From Planctomycetota bacterium (lineage in GTDB: Bacteria; Planctomycetota; Uabimicrobiia; Uabimicrobiales; Uabimicrobiaceae), in the NCBI GenBank assembly GCA_029260735.1, contig JAJDCR010000007.1:62001-126000 (forward strand): DNA of 64,000 nucleotides, in the 5' to 3' direction. The translations under genes were made by a program, and so were the position numbers. Below, piece after piece: positions 54,939-63,975 of the stretch (positions within the stretch are counted from its first letter, which is position 1; the number at the start of each line of letters is the position of its first letter). The notes beneath the pieces are model-generated. The model made no database searches, was not told the DNA's origin, and saw nothing but the letters and a program-made list of their open reading frames with translations.

Positions 54939-56812
54939 TACTTTTCATTTCCACGAATTATGCTAGTTATGGAAGCAAACATCTTTTCATTTATCTCTTG
55001 TTGTTTCACTAGTTTTTCTTTCAAAAACTTATCAGATGATATTATTTTGGAGTAATTGCTATTTATTTCACCGGATAATGAGTTTAGTTCATTTAGACTA
55101 GCAACTGTTGAAAAAGTTGGAGGGAATGGAGGAGAAAAAAACTCGAAAGGAGTTTTAATGTTGTTGGTTGCCAAATAGTGAGCTGTTTCGTGTAAGTTGT
55201 GCATTTCACGACGTGACTGTTCAAGTATACGTCCCCCAGATTTATCTCCCAAAGAAAATGCTATTTCTAAAGTTTTAAAAACTGTTTTGTAATAGTTATT
55301 GGTTAGCTTTTGGATGTGTTCAAGGTTACTTCCTGGAACAGGGTGATTTAGTGGGCGAAGATAGTCACTTTCCTCTATGTCTTCAAGATGTTTTTCTATT
55401 GAAAGAAAGCGTTGATAGTGATCTTCTCCTTCGTCAATGATTAACTTCATCAAGTGGACAATTCTTTCTTTTTCTGGAAATAAATTGGGTTGTTTATCTA
55501 TGCTGCTATGCAGTTTTACATACATACCATCAATAGTTTTCTCTATATCTTGACTTGGTTTTTCAACATTGATGAACCATTGAAGTTGTTCTCGTGTTAA
55601 AGATTTAAGCTCAAAAGGTTTATTGAAAGCTTTACCTATAATCTCAGCGCGGTTTATAGAGGGAGACTCTCCAAGAATATGTAAGGCCTCATTTGCCCAA
55701 CGAAGATGGCGCATTTCATCAATGGCTATAGATAATACTTGATTAGCAGCGGCAAATATTTTCTTTGTTTTACTGCTAGCATCTTTGTCAATCTCCATCG
55801 GAGCATTCAATGAATAATGAGCATACAAGTATTGAACACATAATGCATGCTCTACTGTTGCGAGATATTTTAACTCTTCAATTACTTCTTGGCGAGTCAT
55901 TAGTTCTGAGTGAACTGGGTTGGGAGGAGAATATTTTTCACATTCGCGATCATTGACTACAATAGGCAAATCATTCCAGCCCGTCATCATTTCAGCATAG
56001 TTTAATTCTTGTCTACGTCGATCTTGGTAATTTGGTGTGTCTGTGGGAGGAGGGTTACTTGTCCGATCCTTGCGCATAAAATTCAAATGATTATGTTCCC
56101 CATCATTACTTGTTACCAAGTCAGGTTTATTGGAAGCCCAATAGAAGCAACCACAATCTCTGAAATCGTATTGCCAGGGAGCACATAATGTTTTAGTAAG
56201 CTCACCTGGCTTATATACTTCAGAATCTATAACTCCATTTTCATCAAGATATCTTGCTCTTACACCGACAAAAATAGCATATATAATTTTACCTTGCTCA
56301 TCGCGCTGGATTACACTTTCGCGTGTTTCTAAGTGGCTGTTTAAAAGGTCTTGTTCTATGCTCATCGGGTAGGATGCACTGAAGCCTGGCTCAGGACCAA
56401 CTAAGACAGAAATTCTGCATTCTAACAGGTTATGTATACGACGCCAAACTTCGAGTCCATTTAGCCCATACAGATGAAACATTATAGGATCTTCTACATC
56501 CTGACCAGGAGTATTCCTTCCGATTACAGTCCATAGATATAAAGGCTTGTCTTGATAGTTGAGTCCTAGTTGCGCAGGAGGGAACCCCTCTACTATTTGA
56601 TCGAGAATAGCTCCATCACTTCTATGAAAATCAAAAAATAACCCTGGAAAAAAGGCTTTATCAAGATTTCGTTGATCAAACTCTAGCCCTGGGTAACAGT
56701 TATCAACACCTGACTCTAATCTTGTACTCACAGGATTTCCCTTGACAACATAGTCCGCTTTTGCCGTTAGATTGCGCGGGAAAATTTTGATTTCTTTATT
56801 ATTTTGAGACAT
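54938..56812 (-). CDS. LodA C-terminal (CTQ-bearing) half fused to VioB-type ferritin-like domain
   Basis: 624 residues. Residues ~30-285 resemble the C-terminal part of LodA/GoxA quinoproteins: RLESGVDNCYPGLEF, LTKTLCAPWQYDFRDC and, 59 residues on, MMTGW. By alignment from memory, D216, C220 and W279 correspond to the LodA Asp, Cys and Trp needed for cysteine tryptophylquinone. Residues ~305-500 are a ferritin-like domain of the VioB/iminophenylpyruvate-dimer-synthase type: E321 (VEHALCVQYLYAHY), E366-x2-H369 (IDEMRHLRWANE) and an EGEDH motif near 461-465. The LodA N-terminal half is encoded separately, two genes upstream. AAGGA before ATG 56812; 11 bases after the radical SAM stop. The ferritin-like domain might bind a di-iron centre; its job is unknown. 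Confidence 0.75.
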   Translation of the reverse strand: MSQNNKEIKIFPRNLTAKADYVVKGNPVSTRLESGVDNCYPGLEFDQRNLDKAFFPGLFFDFHRSDGAILDQIVEGFPPAQLGLNYQDKPLYLWTVIGRNTPGQDVEDPIMFHLYGLNGLEVWRRIHNLLECRISVLVGPEPGFSASYPMSIEQDLLNSHLETRESVIQRDEQGKIIYAIFVGVRARYLDENGVIDSEVYKPGELTKTLCAPWQYDFRDCGCFYWASNKPDLVTSNDGEHNHLNFMRKDRTSNPPPTDTPNYQDRRRQELNYAEMMTGWNDLPIVVNDRECEKYSPPNPVHSELMTRQEVIEELKYLATVEHALCVQYLYAHYSLNAPMEIDKDASSKTKKIFAAANQVLSIAIDEMRHLRWANEALHILGESPSINRAEIIGKAFNKPFELKSLTREQLQWFINVEKPSQDIEKTIDGMYVKLHSSIDKQPNLFPEKERIVHLMKLIIDEGEDHYQRFLSIEKHLEDIEESDYLRPLNHPVPGSNLEHIQKLTNNYYKTVFKTLEIAFSLGDKSGGRILEQSRREMHNLHETAHYLATNNIKTPFEFFSPPFPPTFSTVASLNELNSLSGEINSNYSKIISSDKFLKEKLVKQQEINEKMFASITSIIRGNEK

Positions 56813-56823
56813 TAGCTTTTTCC

Positions 56824-58110
56824 TTATTTTTTTAGGAAGTAGTCAGGTTTGAAATGAGATAACTTCGAGTATGATTGAAGGCAGAAATTAAGCCACCCGC
56901 GTATGTAGTCACAGGCCACGCGTCCACGATTTGAAACCTCATGGTAGCATCCACCTCCACATAAATATCTAGCCCAGCACACTTTACATCCCTCTATGTT
57001 GTCAACATGATTTTCTCTTAAATGTGATGATCTACTACTGATGGAAGAGCCTGATTTGACGTTACCCATTTCGTATTTTTGATCATCAATTAAGCGATGG
57101 CAGGCAAAGAGTTTTCCTTCAGCATTAGCACTAAGGTAACCAGCACCAGCGCCGCATGGATAGGGTCGATGAGTTCCTCTGTGTATTTGGTAAAGAGCTG
57201 TTTCAAAGTTGCTAAAAGGGTATTTTTTCCCTTCTAGTATTTGCTCATAGGTTTTTTGACCACATTCTATCATGTATTGTAGAAAATCATTAAAATCTTC
57301 TTCCGAAAATGCAAGAGACGGGATGGGAGAAGTTACAATGGCAGAGAATCCTACGTCATCAAACCCCACGGATATAAGATGTTCAAGAATGGGTAATAAC
57401 TTGCCTGTTTTTGGCGAAACAGTAGCTCGCGCAGATAAATGTTTTGGTCTTCCGTAACGATTTAATATGTCGAGTCCTTTTGATAATGATTCATAGCTAC
57501 TGGTGTTATTGTTCATTTTTCTATGGGCATCATTTTGCTTTTGATTACCATCAACACTAATTGATACTGTAAAAGGATATGTACTAAACAACTCTGCATC
57601 TTGTGGCTCTATGAGCGTACCATTTGTAGTTAGAGAAAATCGAATTTTTTTGCTTGTTTTCTCTGCTTTTTTTGCTGCATACTTTGTTGTTTTATGGATT
57701 AGATCTTTATCTAATAAAGGTTCTCCTCCCATATAACCGAGGACTAAGGAGGCACCTTCAGTAGATTCTTCAAACAATCGATCGACAGTTGCAAAAGCGA
57801 CTTCCTCTTGCATCATACGAGCACGTCCTTTAAATTTACCAGTATCAGCATAACAGTAGCTACATGACATATTACATGCTTGAGCAATGTTTAAAGAGAT
57901 AGAATACAAATCTGGAGGAGAAAGAGGTGCTTTATCTATGTATTTCAGATCAGTACTCAGTCCCAGGTTTTCTAATATGGAATTTTCTGATTGGACTTCA
58001 ATGCTTTTTGCAATTTCTTCATCCATGTCATAAACACGACTTCCATCAACAACAAACAGATGAGAACCTAGAGAAGTTGTGAATGGGTGTATTTCTGAAA
58101 AACTAAGCAT
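56824..58110 (-). CDS. Radical SAM/SPASM peptide-modifying enzyme
   Basis: 428 residues. N-terminal ~60 residues (LFVVDGSRVYDMDEEI) look like the lead-in of peptide-maturase radical SAM enzymes. The radical SAM cluster motif is C79-x3-C83-x2-C86 (CNMSCSYC), with GGEP (YMGGEPLL) downstream. The C-terminal SPASM region has cysteines at 319, 337, 375, 378, 384, 388, 400 and 410, enough for two auxiliary [4Fe-4S] clusters. Such enzymes make thioether or other cross-links in proteins, for example QhpD in quinohemoprotein amine dehydrogenase. It begins exactly at the stop of the LodA-N gene (TAA then ATG) and ends 11 bases before the LodA-C gene. Its likely target is one of those two proteins, which is inference. 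Confidence 0.88.
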   Translation of the reverse strand: MLSFSEIHPFTTSLGSHLFVVDGSRVYDMDEEIAKSIEVQSENSILENLGLSTDLKYIDKAPLSPPDLYSISLNIAQACNMSCSYCYADTGKFKGRARMMQEEVAFATVDRLFEESTEGASLVLGYMGGEPLLDKDLIHKTTKYAAKKAEKTSKKIRFSLTTNGTLIEPQDAELFSTYPFTVSISVDGNQKQNDAHRKMNNNTSSYESLSKGLDILNRYGRPKHLSARATVSPKTGKLLPILEHLISVGFDDVGFSAIVTSPIPSLAFSEEDFNDFLQYMIECGQKTYEQILEGKKYPFSNFETALYQIHRGTHRPYPCGAGAGYLSANAEGKLFACHRLIDDQKYEMGNVKSGSSISSRSSHLRENHVDNIEGCKVCWARYLCGGGCYHEVSNRGRVACDYIRGWLNFCLQSYSKLSHFKPDYFLKK

Positions 58111-59502
58111 TTATGTTCCCCCTTCAATCTCGCTACGAAGTTTTTTTACCCACCCTAGCAAGGTGTCATATTGTCGTGTGGTTAAATGGAGAGGATATCT
58201 ATCTGAGCCACGCATTAAGGCAGGCATTTTTTTATCGTAGAATTTGTCGCCAGTCATAGGTTTTCTGATCCACTTTTCTATTAGGTTAGGATTTTCTCTG
58301 AGCTTGTCTTCTAGTACTTCCAAAGCAACTAATCTTCGATGTTTTTGCCTTCCATTTTCTGTAATAGGGAAAGGTTGTTCTTTTAGCGATTCTATTTTGA
58401 GAAATGCTTGGTTCTCTCCGTAGCTTGGCGGTAGTCCATTTTGCTCTGCAATACGGCGGTTTTCAGAACGTACTCTGTCATTTTGAGCATCGAGATTTAT
58501 TAACCCCATCGTTTCTAAAATTTTTTCCAGTAAATCTCTAATTTCGGCAGATATTTGTTCATCTTCAAAATACGCTTCGTTGTGTACATCTTCTCGATGT
58601 ACTCTGTCGGATAATCCATCTGATAAAGCGATAAAAGGACGTCGATCAGGAGCATAGTCTGGAGGAGATACAACAATTCTAGCGTTAGCTTTAAGGTTTC
58701 CTATTGTGCAGATAATAATTCCATCACTGACATCGTCAACTATCCCAAGACTAATTTCGTCTTTATCTTGAGCAAATAATCCTGAAGGATTTGTTCTTGG
58801 GTCGTCTTTAAGTTGAAATTTGCACCAGGAGGCTTGAGGATTTAGAATTAAGCAATCAGTGGGGATTTTATAATCCTCAGAACGTTCTGCTAAATTGGTG
58901 GGAGCATATATCTTCCCTTCTGGTGGCGTGAAACGTAATCTTAGAGTAGGAAATTGCTCACTTGGTTTAACTAATTGAATTTTTCCAAGTGGAATAGAAG
59001 TTTCTGCAGGAACAAGAGAGTTTTCCCCTTGCCCTATTGATTTTCCCGGAAGTATTTTTTGTTTTGTGTCGTTGCCTAAAACTTCTATTTTAGCAGAAAT
59101 ACGATCGTCATTGTTTAGGGTGTAGTGGAAGGCTTTTAGATTTGCGACTTCAATATTCCATTTCACCTCATCTATGGAAATATTCGCTTTTGACAAAGTA
59201 TTAAATGTTATGGGGCCCTGTAGAGTTTCTTCACCATCTTGCCATTCTCCATGTAGCTCAAAAAATGGACAAACAGGTCTAAAACCATTTTCATCTTTGA
59301 AGCTTATCTCTTGAGGAATTGTTGATGAAATACTTCCATTCTCATCAATATGAAAGGTTTCGCTTGGTTGAATAGTCGTTTTTCCCGAGCCTCGTGGATG
59401 CAAGTCATTTGGTCCCCAATGAAAACTATTACAAGGAGTTTCTGATGGACCTATCCGGGCTATTGCCATCGGAGGGTATAACCATATTTTTTTTATACTC
59501 AT
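58111..59502 (-). CDS. LodA N-terminal-half-like protein
   Basis: 463 residues. Resembles the N-terminal two thirds of LodA/GoxA oxidases: YPPMAIARIGPSE, then DENGFRPVCPFFEL, VKWNIEVANLKAFHY, DDVSDGIIIC and VVSPPDYAPD. The chain ends with MPALMRGSDRYPLHLTTRQY followed by DTLLGWVKKL, a block that lies inside full-length LodA just before the quinone-bearing part. The protein stops about 10 residues later, so the cofactor residues are absent; there is no cysteine in the last 190 residues. They appear instead in the gene two downstream. AGGAAAG before ATG 59502. First gene of the tight four-gene unit. It could be the partner subunit of a split oxidase. Confidence 0.75.
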   Translation of the reverse strand: MSIKKIWLYPPMAIARIGPSETPCNSFHWGPNDLHPRGSGKTTIQPSETFHIDENGSISSTIPQEISFKDENGFRPVCPFFELHGEWQDGEETLQGPITFNTLSKANISIDEVKWNIEVANLKAFHYTLNNDDRISAKIEVLGNDTKQKILPGKSIGQGENSLVPAETSIPLGKIQLVKPSEQFPTLRLRFTPPEGKIYAPTNLAERSEDYKIPTDCLILNPQASWCKFQLKDDPRTNPSGLFAQDKDEISLGIVDDVSDGIIICTIGNLKANARIVVSPPDYAPDRRPFIALSDGLSDRVHREDVHNEAYFEDEQISAEIRDLLEKILETMGLINLDAQNDRVRSENRRIAEQNGLPPSYGENQAFLKIESLKEQPFPITENGRQKHRRLVALEVLEDKLRENPNLIEKWIRKPMTGDKFYDKKMPALMRGSDRYPLHLTTRQYDTLLGWVKKLRSEIEGGT

Positions 59503-59746
59503 AATCTTTCCTAATGAAACTAAAGAAAGTAATTTTAATAATTTGTGGCAAAAATTTTTACTATTGGTTGTTCGCTTATTTTTTAGCAGCTTTGAAAATT
59601 AAGAACAAAAGACAAATAAAAAATGATCTTAGATCCTTAATGGTTTTATGTGTTCGGTAAAAATAAGTCTCAATTTCTAATGGCCGTAGAATGCAGTAAG
59701 ATAGCAGAAAAGGATTATTGTTGTAAATTACGGAATGCTAGATTTT

Positions 59747-60847
59747 TTAGCACCACCATATCCCTAAGAAGAAAATAGTACAAGATTTTGCACTTACTTG
59801 TTTATTTTTATTAAACGGTAATTCGAAGTCCTCTAAGACTTGATGTATCTCCATTCTGATTTTGTTAAAATCGGAATTTACTGAGTCATCTAAACATGAA
59901 ATCATATTGTCGAATTCTTTTACTGTTAACTTTTTGTTAGGTGAGATTTTTTTTTGTTCTCTGTAATATTTTAAGATTTTTTCAAAATGTGTAAACCTAT
60001 GCGACAAACAATAATCGATTGTTGAATCTGAATTTTCTTTGCTATCAAGAGTTTTGAATAACTTATCCCTATCAATTTGAATTTTTTTAGCAACGTAGCT
60101 TGGTAAATTACCCTCATACTCTATTGAGCATCTATTCAAAGAAGCAACAAAAAGATTTTCATCTTTAGATTTAAGGTCTTGTTTTTCTGATGGATTTGTT
60201 TTGTTTATTTGAGTTATATTTTTTCCTTTTGTTTGCACTTTTTCTTCCTCAACAATAAGATTTTTCTTTAGCTTGAAAAAAGCAATATAAAATAAATTTA
60301 TTATAGCAATTATAAAGAAATATATGGCAGGATTTGAAAATCTAATAAAATGGCTCATTGCATCCTGCTCTGATACAGAAAGGCTCTTGTACAAGTCTTC
60401 TAAATAGATAGCATAGTCTTCTTTGGGGAAATATTCTGGTAGAGTTACACTTACTTCTTTAGTTGTTGGATCATAAATGAATTTTGCACCAGTAATTTTT
60501 TGTAGTTCATCTCGTGTTTCTTTTGGACCGAGTATTTTATTTGCTGGTAAAGTTGCAATAGTTGAGGTAGCTACTAAAGAACATGTGAAACCAGCTATAG
60601 AAAATATCATTACCCAACGAAAACAAGCTCTCTCTACATCGCCAATTTTTTCTTTCAAGAATACAATATCTTTAGCTATCATCAGAAGACCTATACAGTA
60701 TCCTGATATCATGATGGTAAAAGAAGTTAAGTTATCTGGATTAATGAAAGCGTTAGAAAAGAACTTTAGCTGGACTAGAGGTATTAGTAATAAAGAAAGT
60801 ACAGCTATATTAATTATGCCTATTTTTCTCGTTTTTAAAAAATTCAT
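59747..60847 (-). CDS. Membrane protein of unknown function
   Basis: 366 residues, not recognised. Four hydrophobic segments: about 12-32 (IINIAVLSLLLIPLV), 42-60 (FTIMISGYCIGLLMIA), 76-98 (FRWVMIFSIAGFTCSLVA) and 170-192 (AIYFFIIAIINLFYIAFF). A loop of about 75 residues lies between the third and fourth segments, and a soluble Lys/Asp-rich C-terminal part of about 160 residues follows. It is encoded 43 bases after the 317-residue unknown gene and 244 bases before the split LodA genes, all on the minus strand. The region is more AT-rich than the rest of the window, which could mean recent acquisition. Confidence 0.65.
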   Translation of the reverse strand: MNFLKTRKIGIINIAVLSLLLIPLVQLKFFSNAFINPDNLTSFTIMISGYCIGLLMIAKDIVFLKEKIGDVERACFRWVMIFSIAGFTCSLVATSTIATLPANKILGPKETRDELQKITGAKFIYDPTTKEVSVTLPEYFPKEDYAIYLEDLYKSLSVSEQDAMSHFIRFSNPAIYFFIIAIINLFYIAFFKLKKNLIVEEEKVQTKGKNITQINKTNPSEKQDLKSKDENLFVASLNRCSIEYEGNLPSYVAKKIQIDRDKLFKTLDSKENSDSTIDYCLSHRFTHFEKILKYYREQKKISPNKKLTVKEFDNMISCLDDSVNSDFNKIRMEIHQVLEDFELPFNKNKQVSAKSCTIFFLGIWWC

Positions 60848-60890
60848 AGAAAAACTCTCCTTTGTTTTAAAAAAAATAAAAACTGAATAC

Positions 60891-61844
60891 TTACAAGTTC
60901 GCCAAGTTTTTCCACAAATTTACAAGACTATCAAGCCCCATAAAAGCAGCGCTCCACAGTGTTGCATCACAAATATATATATTTCCTGCTTGTTGTTCGT
61001 ATGGAGGCACCCACAAAAAGGAGTTAAAGTAGAGGTTTCCTTCTCTTACAAAAGGGTGGCTTTCAGCTTCGCTATTTATTTTTTGACGAGCTAATACTTT
61101 AACTTTCTTCTCTAGTGGTGAAGGGATATGTAAATGAGGTAAATGTGGATGTAAATTGAATGTTGGTACTTGATTTAAAATATTATTTTTATCATAATCA
61201 TTGAAAACTAGTAATTTTTCTGGGTTTCCCTCTTTTGTTTTTGCAGGATTTAAACCGTGTCTGTTTTCGATTGGAAGTCCTAGTCCTTCTAAAAGGGATT
61301 TTGCAAAACCACCGATTCTTTGTTGACCTGGAATTAAAAAATCTCCATGATGTAGGTGTTCTTCTTCTTTTAAATTGTCGAGATTAGATGAACCTACGTC
61401 GTGATGAGGGCAGACTAGCAGACATGATTTTTCTTTTGTTAGAAAATGTTTTACTGCTTCTATTTCACCAGAAGAAATTTGTTGATTTGTGCTAAAATGA
61501 TCTAAGCTAACAACAATGAGAGTGTCGATATCTTTTAGAAAGTCTTCATCTAATTCTTTGACCGGTGGTTGCCCATCTAATCTTTGAATCACAGAAACTT
61601 CTTTCCCTGTTACTTCTTTTATGAGTTTTTCAAAGTATTGAAAATCATATAGAACAACGTGATCCAAAAATCCAGATATATCTTGGGAATAATTCTTTGG
61701 ATCTTTTGCCCACTCATACATTGGCCATATGGCTCTTCTGAATTCAAATAGAGTCGGATATCTGTTTTCTAAGATACCAAGGTTAGCCTTTATTTCTTTG
61801 GGCCTACTCCATGAAAAATATAAGGCAAACTTTCTACCAACCAT
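60891..61844 (-). CDS. Unknown protein, possible amidotransferase-like/ThuA-like fold
   Basis: 317 residues, not recognised. No signal peptide or transmembrane segment. The N-terminus reads VGRKFALYFSWSRPKEIKAN with an ENRYPTLFEFRRAIWPMYEW block. The middle has DIDTLIVVSLDHFS and VKHFLTKEKSCLLVCPHHD, alternating strands and helices that recall class I glutamine-amidotransferase-like (ThuA/DJ-1) folds, but I cannot identify a catalytic triad. A His-rich segment (LHPHLPHLHIPSP) lies near residue 235. The start overlaps the end of the decarboxylase gene by 11 bases and has AGGGAG 6 bases upstream, so the two are translationally linked and probably functionally related. Confidence 0.6.
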   Translation of the reverse strand: MVGRKFALYFSWSRPKEIKANLGILENRYPTLFEFRRAIWPMYEWAKDPKNYSQDISGFLDHVVLYDFQYFEKLIKEVTGKEVSVIQRLDGQPPVKELDEDFLKDIDTLIVVSLDHFSTNQQISSGEIEAVKHFLTKEKSCLLVCPHHDVGSSNLDNLKEEEHLHHGDFLIPGQQRIGGFAKSLLEGLGLPIENRHGLNPAKTKEGNPEKLLVFNDYDKNNILNQVPTFNLHPHLPHLHIPSPLEKKVKVLARQKINSEAESHPFVREGNLYFNSFLWVPPYEQQAGNIYICDATLWSAAFMGLDSLVNLWKNLANL

Positions 61845-63975
61845 GTACCGCTCCCTTTTTTTGGTAAAATAAATCGTTTATAGCCAAGTTTGCAGCTTTG
61901 CGAAACTCTTCTTCTAGAGTTTCTAAAAAAGAACCGCTGGTTGTTTCTGTAACCCAAGGATCCATCACAACAGAACGGAGAACTGTGATCTTATCTCCTT
62001 CCCCTTTTATACCGGAGCGTCTTTTATAATCTTCTATAAAATCTTTGCCATAATTTTCTATATCTAAGTCTGTTGTGCTCACCACTAAGTCGTAGTTGTA
62101 AATATCTTCTCCTGGGTTTATGCTCAAATGGTCATAGATTGCTTTGTTAAGTTTATTCATTAGGCTTAGGTTTTGGTTTAATGCTCCATTTTTTTCTTTG
62201 AAATTGAATGCATAAGCTAAAATATTTTGATCTGGTCCTATTTCAGGTAGTAATCTTCTTACATTTCTGTTTATCGATTTATTATCAAGACCATAAATTT
62301 GATTCTTTATAAGCTGCTTTTCTTTGATTATTTCTTGCTCGCTTTGATTGTTTTTCTCTGTTGGTAGTCTAGGTATGGGGACTACAACAAAACGATCCTT
62401 ATCTTTCGCCATACAAAGTAATCGAACATATAGCTTTTTACAGCTATATAACGCTTGTCCTATGATTTTTCCATACCCTTCTTTGTTTAAAGGAATTACT
62501 CTATGGCTTAGGTAAACAGAAGCGGCTGCTGCTCCTGGTTTGGAACCTTCTACTCCATAAATGCCAATGGTTGGTTCTGTATTTCCATGAAAAACAACAG
62601 GAGCTGAAAATGTTACTAGATTTCTCATAGCAGAGTTTCTATAGCATAATGCACCTGCTGGATATGGTATATAGCCTGACTTATGAGGGTCGATAGTTAT
62701 AGAGTCGGTCTTTTCTAAAGCAAGAAACTGCTCTGTAACATATTGGCTCAAAGGAGATATTAAAGGTTCTTCTGATTCTCCAGCACAGCACGTAAGGTCT
62801 ATGGTTTCATCACGTACTAAGGAAGCATGGTATCCTCCCCAAGCAGCGTCAGCGTGAACAGTAAACTCTAATCCTTTTTGGCGGTACTTCTCTCGTAAAC
62901 TCAATATATCCTGTAAAGGATCGACGGAACTTTCTTCAGTTGTTCCCATGACAGATATAACTGTATAGATAGGTATTTTTTGCTCTAAACATTCGTTTAG
63001 CATTTTGTCTAATTCATCTATGTTTAGCCGCGCATCTAAATCTAGAGGGACATTTCTCATACTGGATGAGCCAATTCCTAAAAGAGCTGCTGCTTTTGGA
63101 AAAGAATAGTGTTTACTACCAGGTACGAAAAATAGAGGAGATTTGTTTAATGAAAAATGTTTGTGAAATTCAAAGATACCCAGATTCTGTAATGAATATT
63201 CGCTTACTTTTTTATTGAGCTTTTCTTGAGAAATTTTTTGTTCTTTCTCTAGTCTTTCAGGTATATTCAGAATATCATCTACTTTTAGGTTTAGCAAAGT
63301 CCATAAATCTAGGTTAACAAAAGAAGAAGAACTACCATTGGCGAGACCTACGTGAAAACCTTCATCTACACCAAGCTCTCTTGCAGCTTTTTGAACTGCG
63401 AGAGGATACAGTTTTAAGTTTCTAGCGGACCACAATGCCTCAATGTTTGCCACTGTGCCATCACATGTTATATGGCCCCAAGGTCTTATGTAACCTTTTT
63501 CAATTTCTTCCTCCGTTGGAATTTTGTATCCCAACATTTTACATAAGTCATCTCCAACTAAAATTTCTAAAATAGTTGTAGCTGTAGAACCTTCGAATGC
63601 TACATTATTAGGGTTGTAGAGCATCGCTGCAAAATATCCTAGCATCCCAGGTATTGTTAAATCCCAATTCATGTGGCCTTGGTAACGCATGCTAAAAAAG
63701 GGAACAGATTTTTTTAACATAGCTAGTAGCGACCTGTAGTTTTTATCTAAATTATCAAATGCTTTTGTGAATTCGGGTGAACGTTTAATTTCTCTTGTTA
63801 TATGTCCAGGATCTTCTGGATGAAAATTTCTTCTCCAATATACATGGTCCCTAATAGCTTCAAGAATCCATCTTTCGAATTCGTCAACATTTTCTCCTTT
63901 TGGCCCTAAAAACCAAGCTTCCACAGATCGAGAACATTCATGATCGTGTTCTTGAAATTTTGATAATGAAGGCAT
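61834..63975 (-). CDS. PLP-dependent decarboxylase, tyrosine-decarboxylase-like (start may lie beyond the window)
   Basis: 713 residues, longer than the ~620 of lactic-acid-bacterial tyrosine decarboxylases. Group II decarboxylase features: YQGHMNWDLTIPGMLGYFAA, NNVAFEGSTATT, WGHITCDGTVANIEALW, HADAAWGGY and TIDPHKSGYIPYPAG with the PLP lysine at K432, then KITVLRSVVMDPW near the end. The whole order matches Enterococcus-type TyrDC by eye. Such enzymes turn an aromatic amino acid into the amine plus CO2 in the cytoplasm; the exact substrate is not certain. ATG 63975 lacks a good ribosome-binding site and the frame is open to the window edge, so the true start could be further upstream. It overlaps the next gene by 11 bases. 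Confidence 0.85.
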   Translation of the reverse strand: MPSLSKFQEHDHECSRSVEAWFLGPKGENVDEFERWILEAIRDHVYWRRNFHPEDPGHITREIKRSPEFTKAFDNLDKNYRSLLAMLKKSVPFFSMRYQGHMNWDLTIPGMLGYFAAMLYNPNNVAFEGSTATTILEILVGDDLCKMLGYKIPTEEEIEKGYIRPWGHITCDGTVANIEALWSARNLKLYPLAVQKAARELGVDEGFHVGLANGSSSSFVNLDLWTLLNLKVDDILNIPERLEKEQKISQEKLNKKVSEYSLQNLGIFEFHKHFSLNKSPLFFVPGSKHYSFPKAAALLGIGSSSMRNVPLDLDARLNIDELDKMLNECLEQKIPIYTVISVMGTTEESSVDPLQDILSLREKYRQKGLEFTVHADAAWGGYHASLVRDETIDLTCCAGESEEPLISPLSQYVTEQFLALEKTDSITIDPHKSGYIPYPAGALCYRNSAMRNLVTFSAPVVFHGNTEPTIGIYGVEGSKPGAAAASVYLSHRVIPLNKEGYGKIIGQALYSCKKLYVRLLCMAKDKDRFVVVPIPRLPTEKNNQSEQEIIKEKQLIKNQIYGLDNKSINRNVRRLLPEIGPDQNILAYAFNFKEKNGALNQNLSLMNKLNKAIYDHLSINPGEDIYNYDLVVSTTDLDIENYGKDFIEDYKRRSGIKGEGDKITVLRSVVMDPWVTETTSGSFLETLEEEFRKAANLAINDLFYQKKGAVHGW

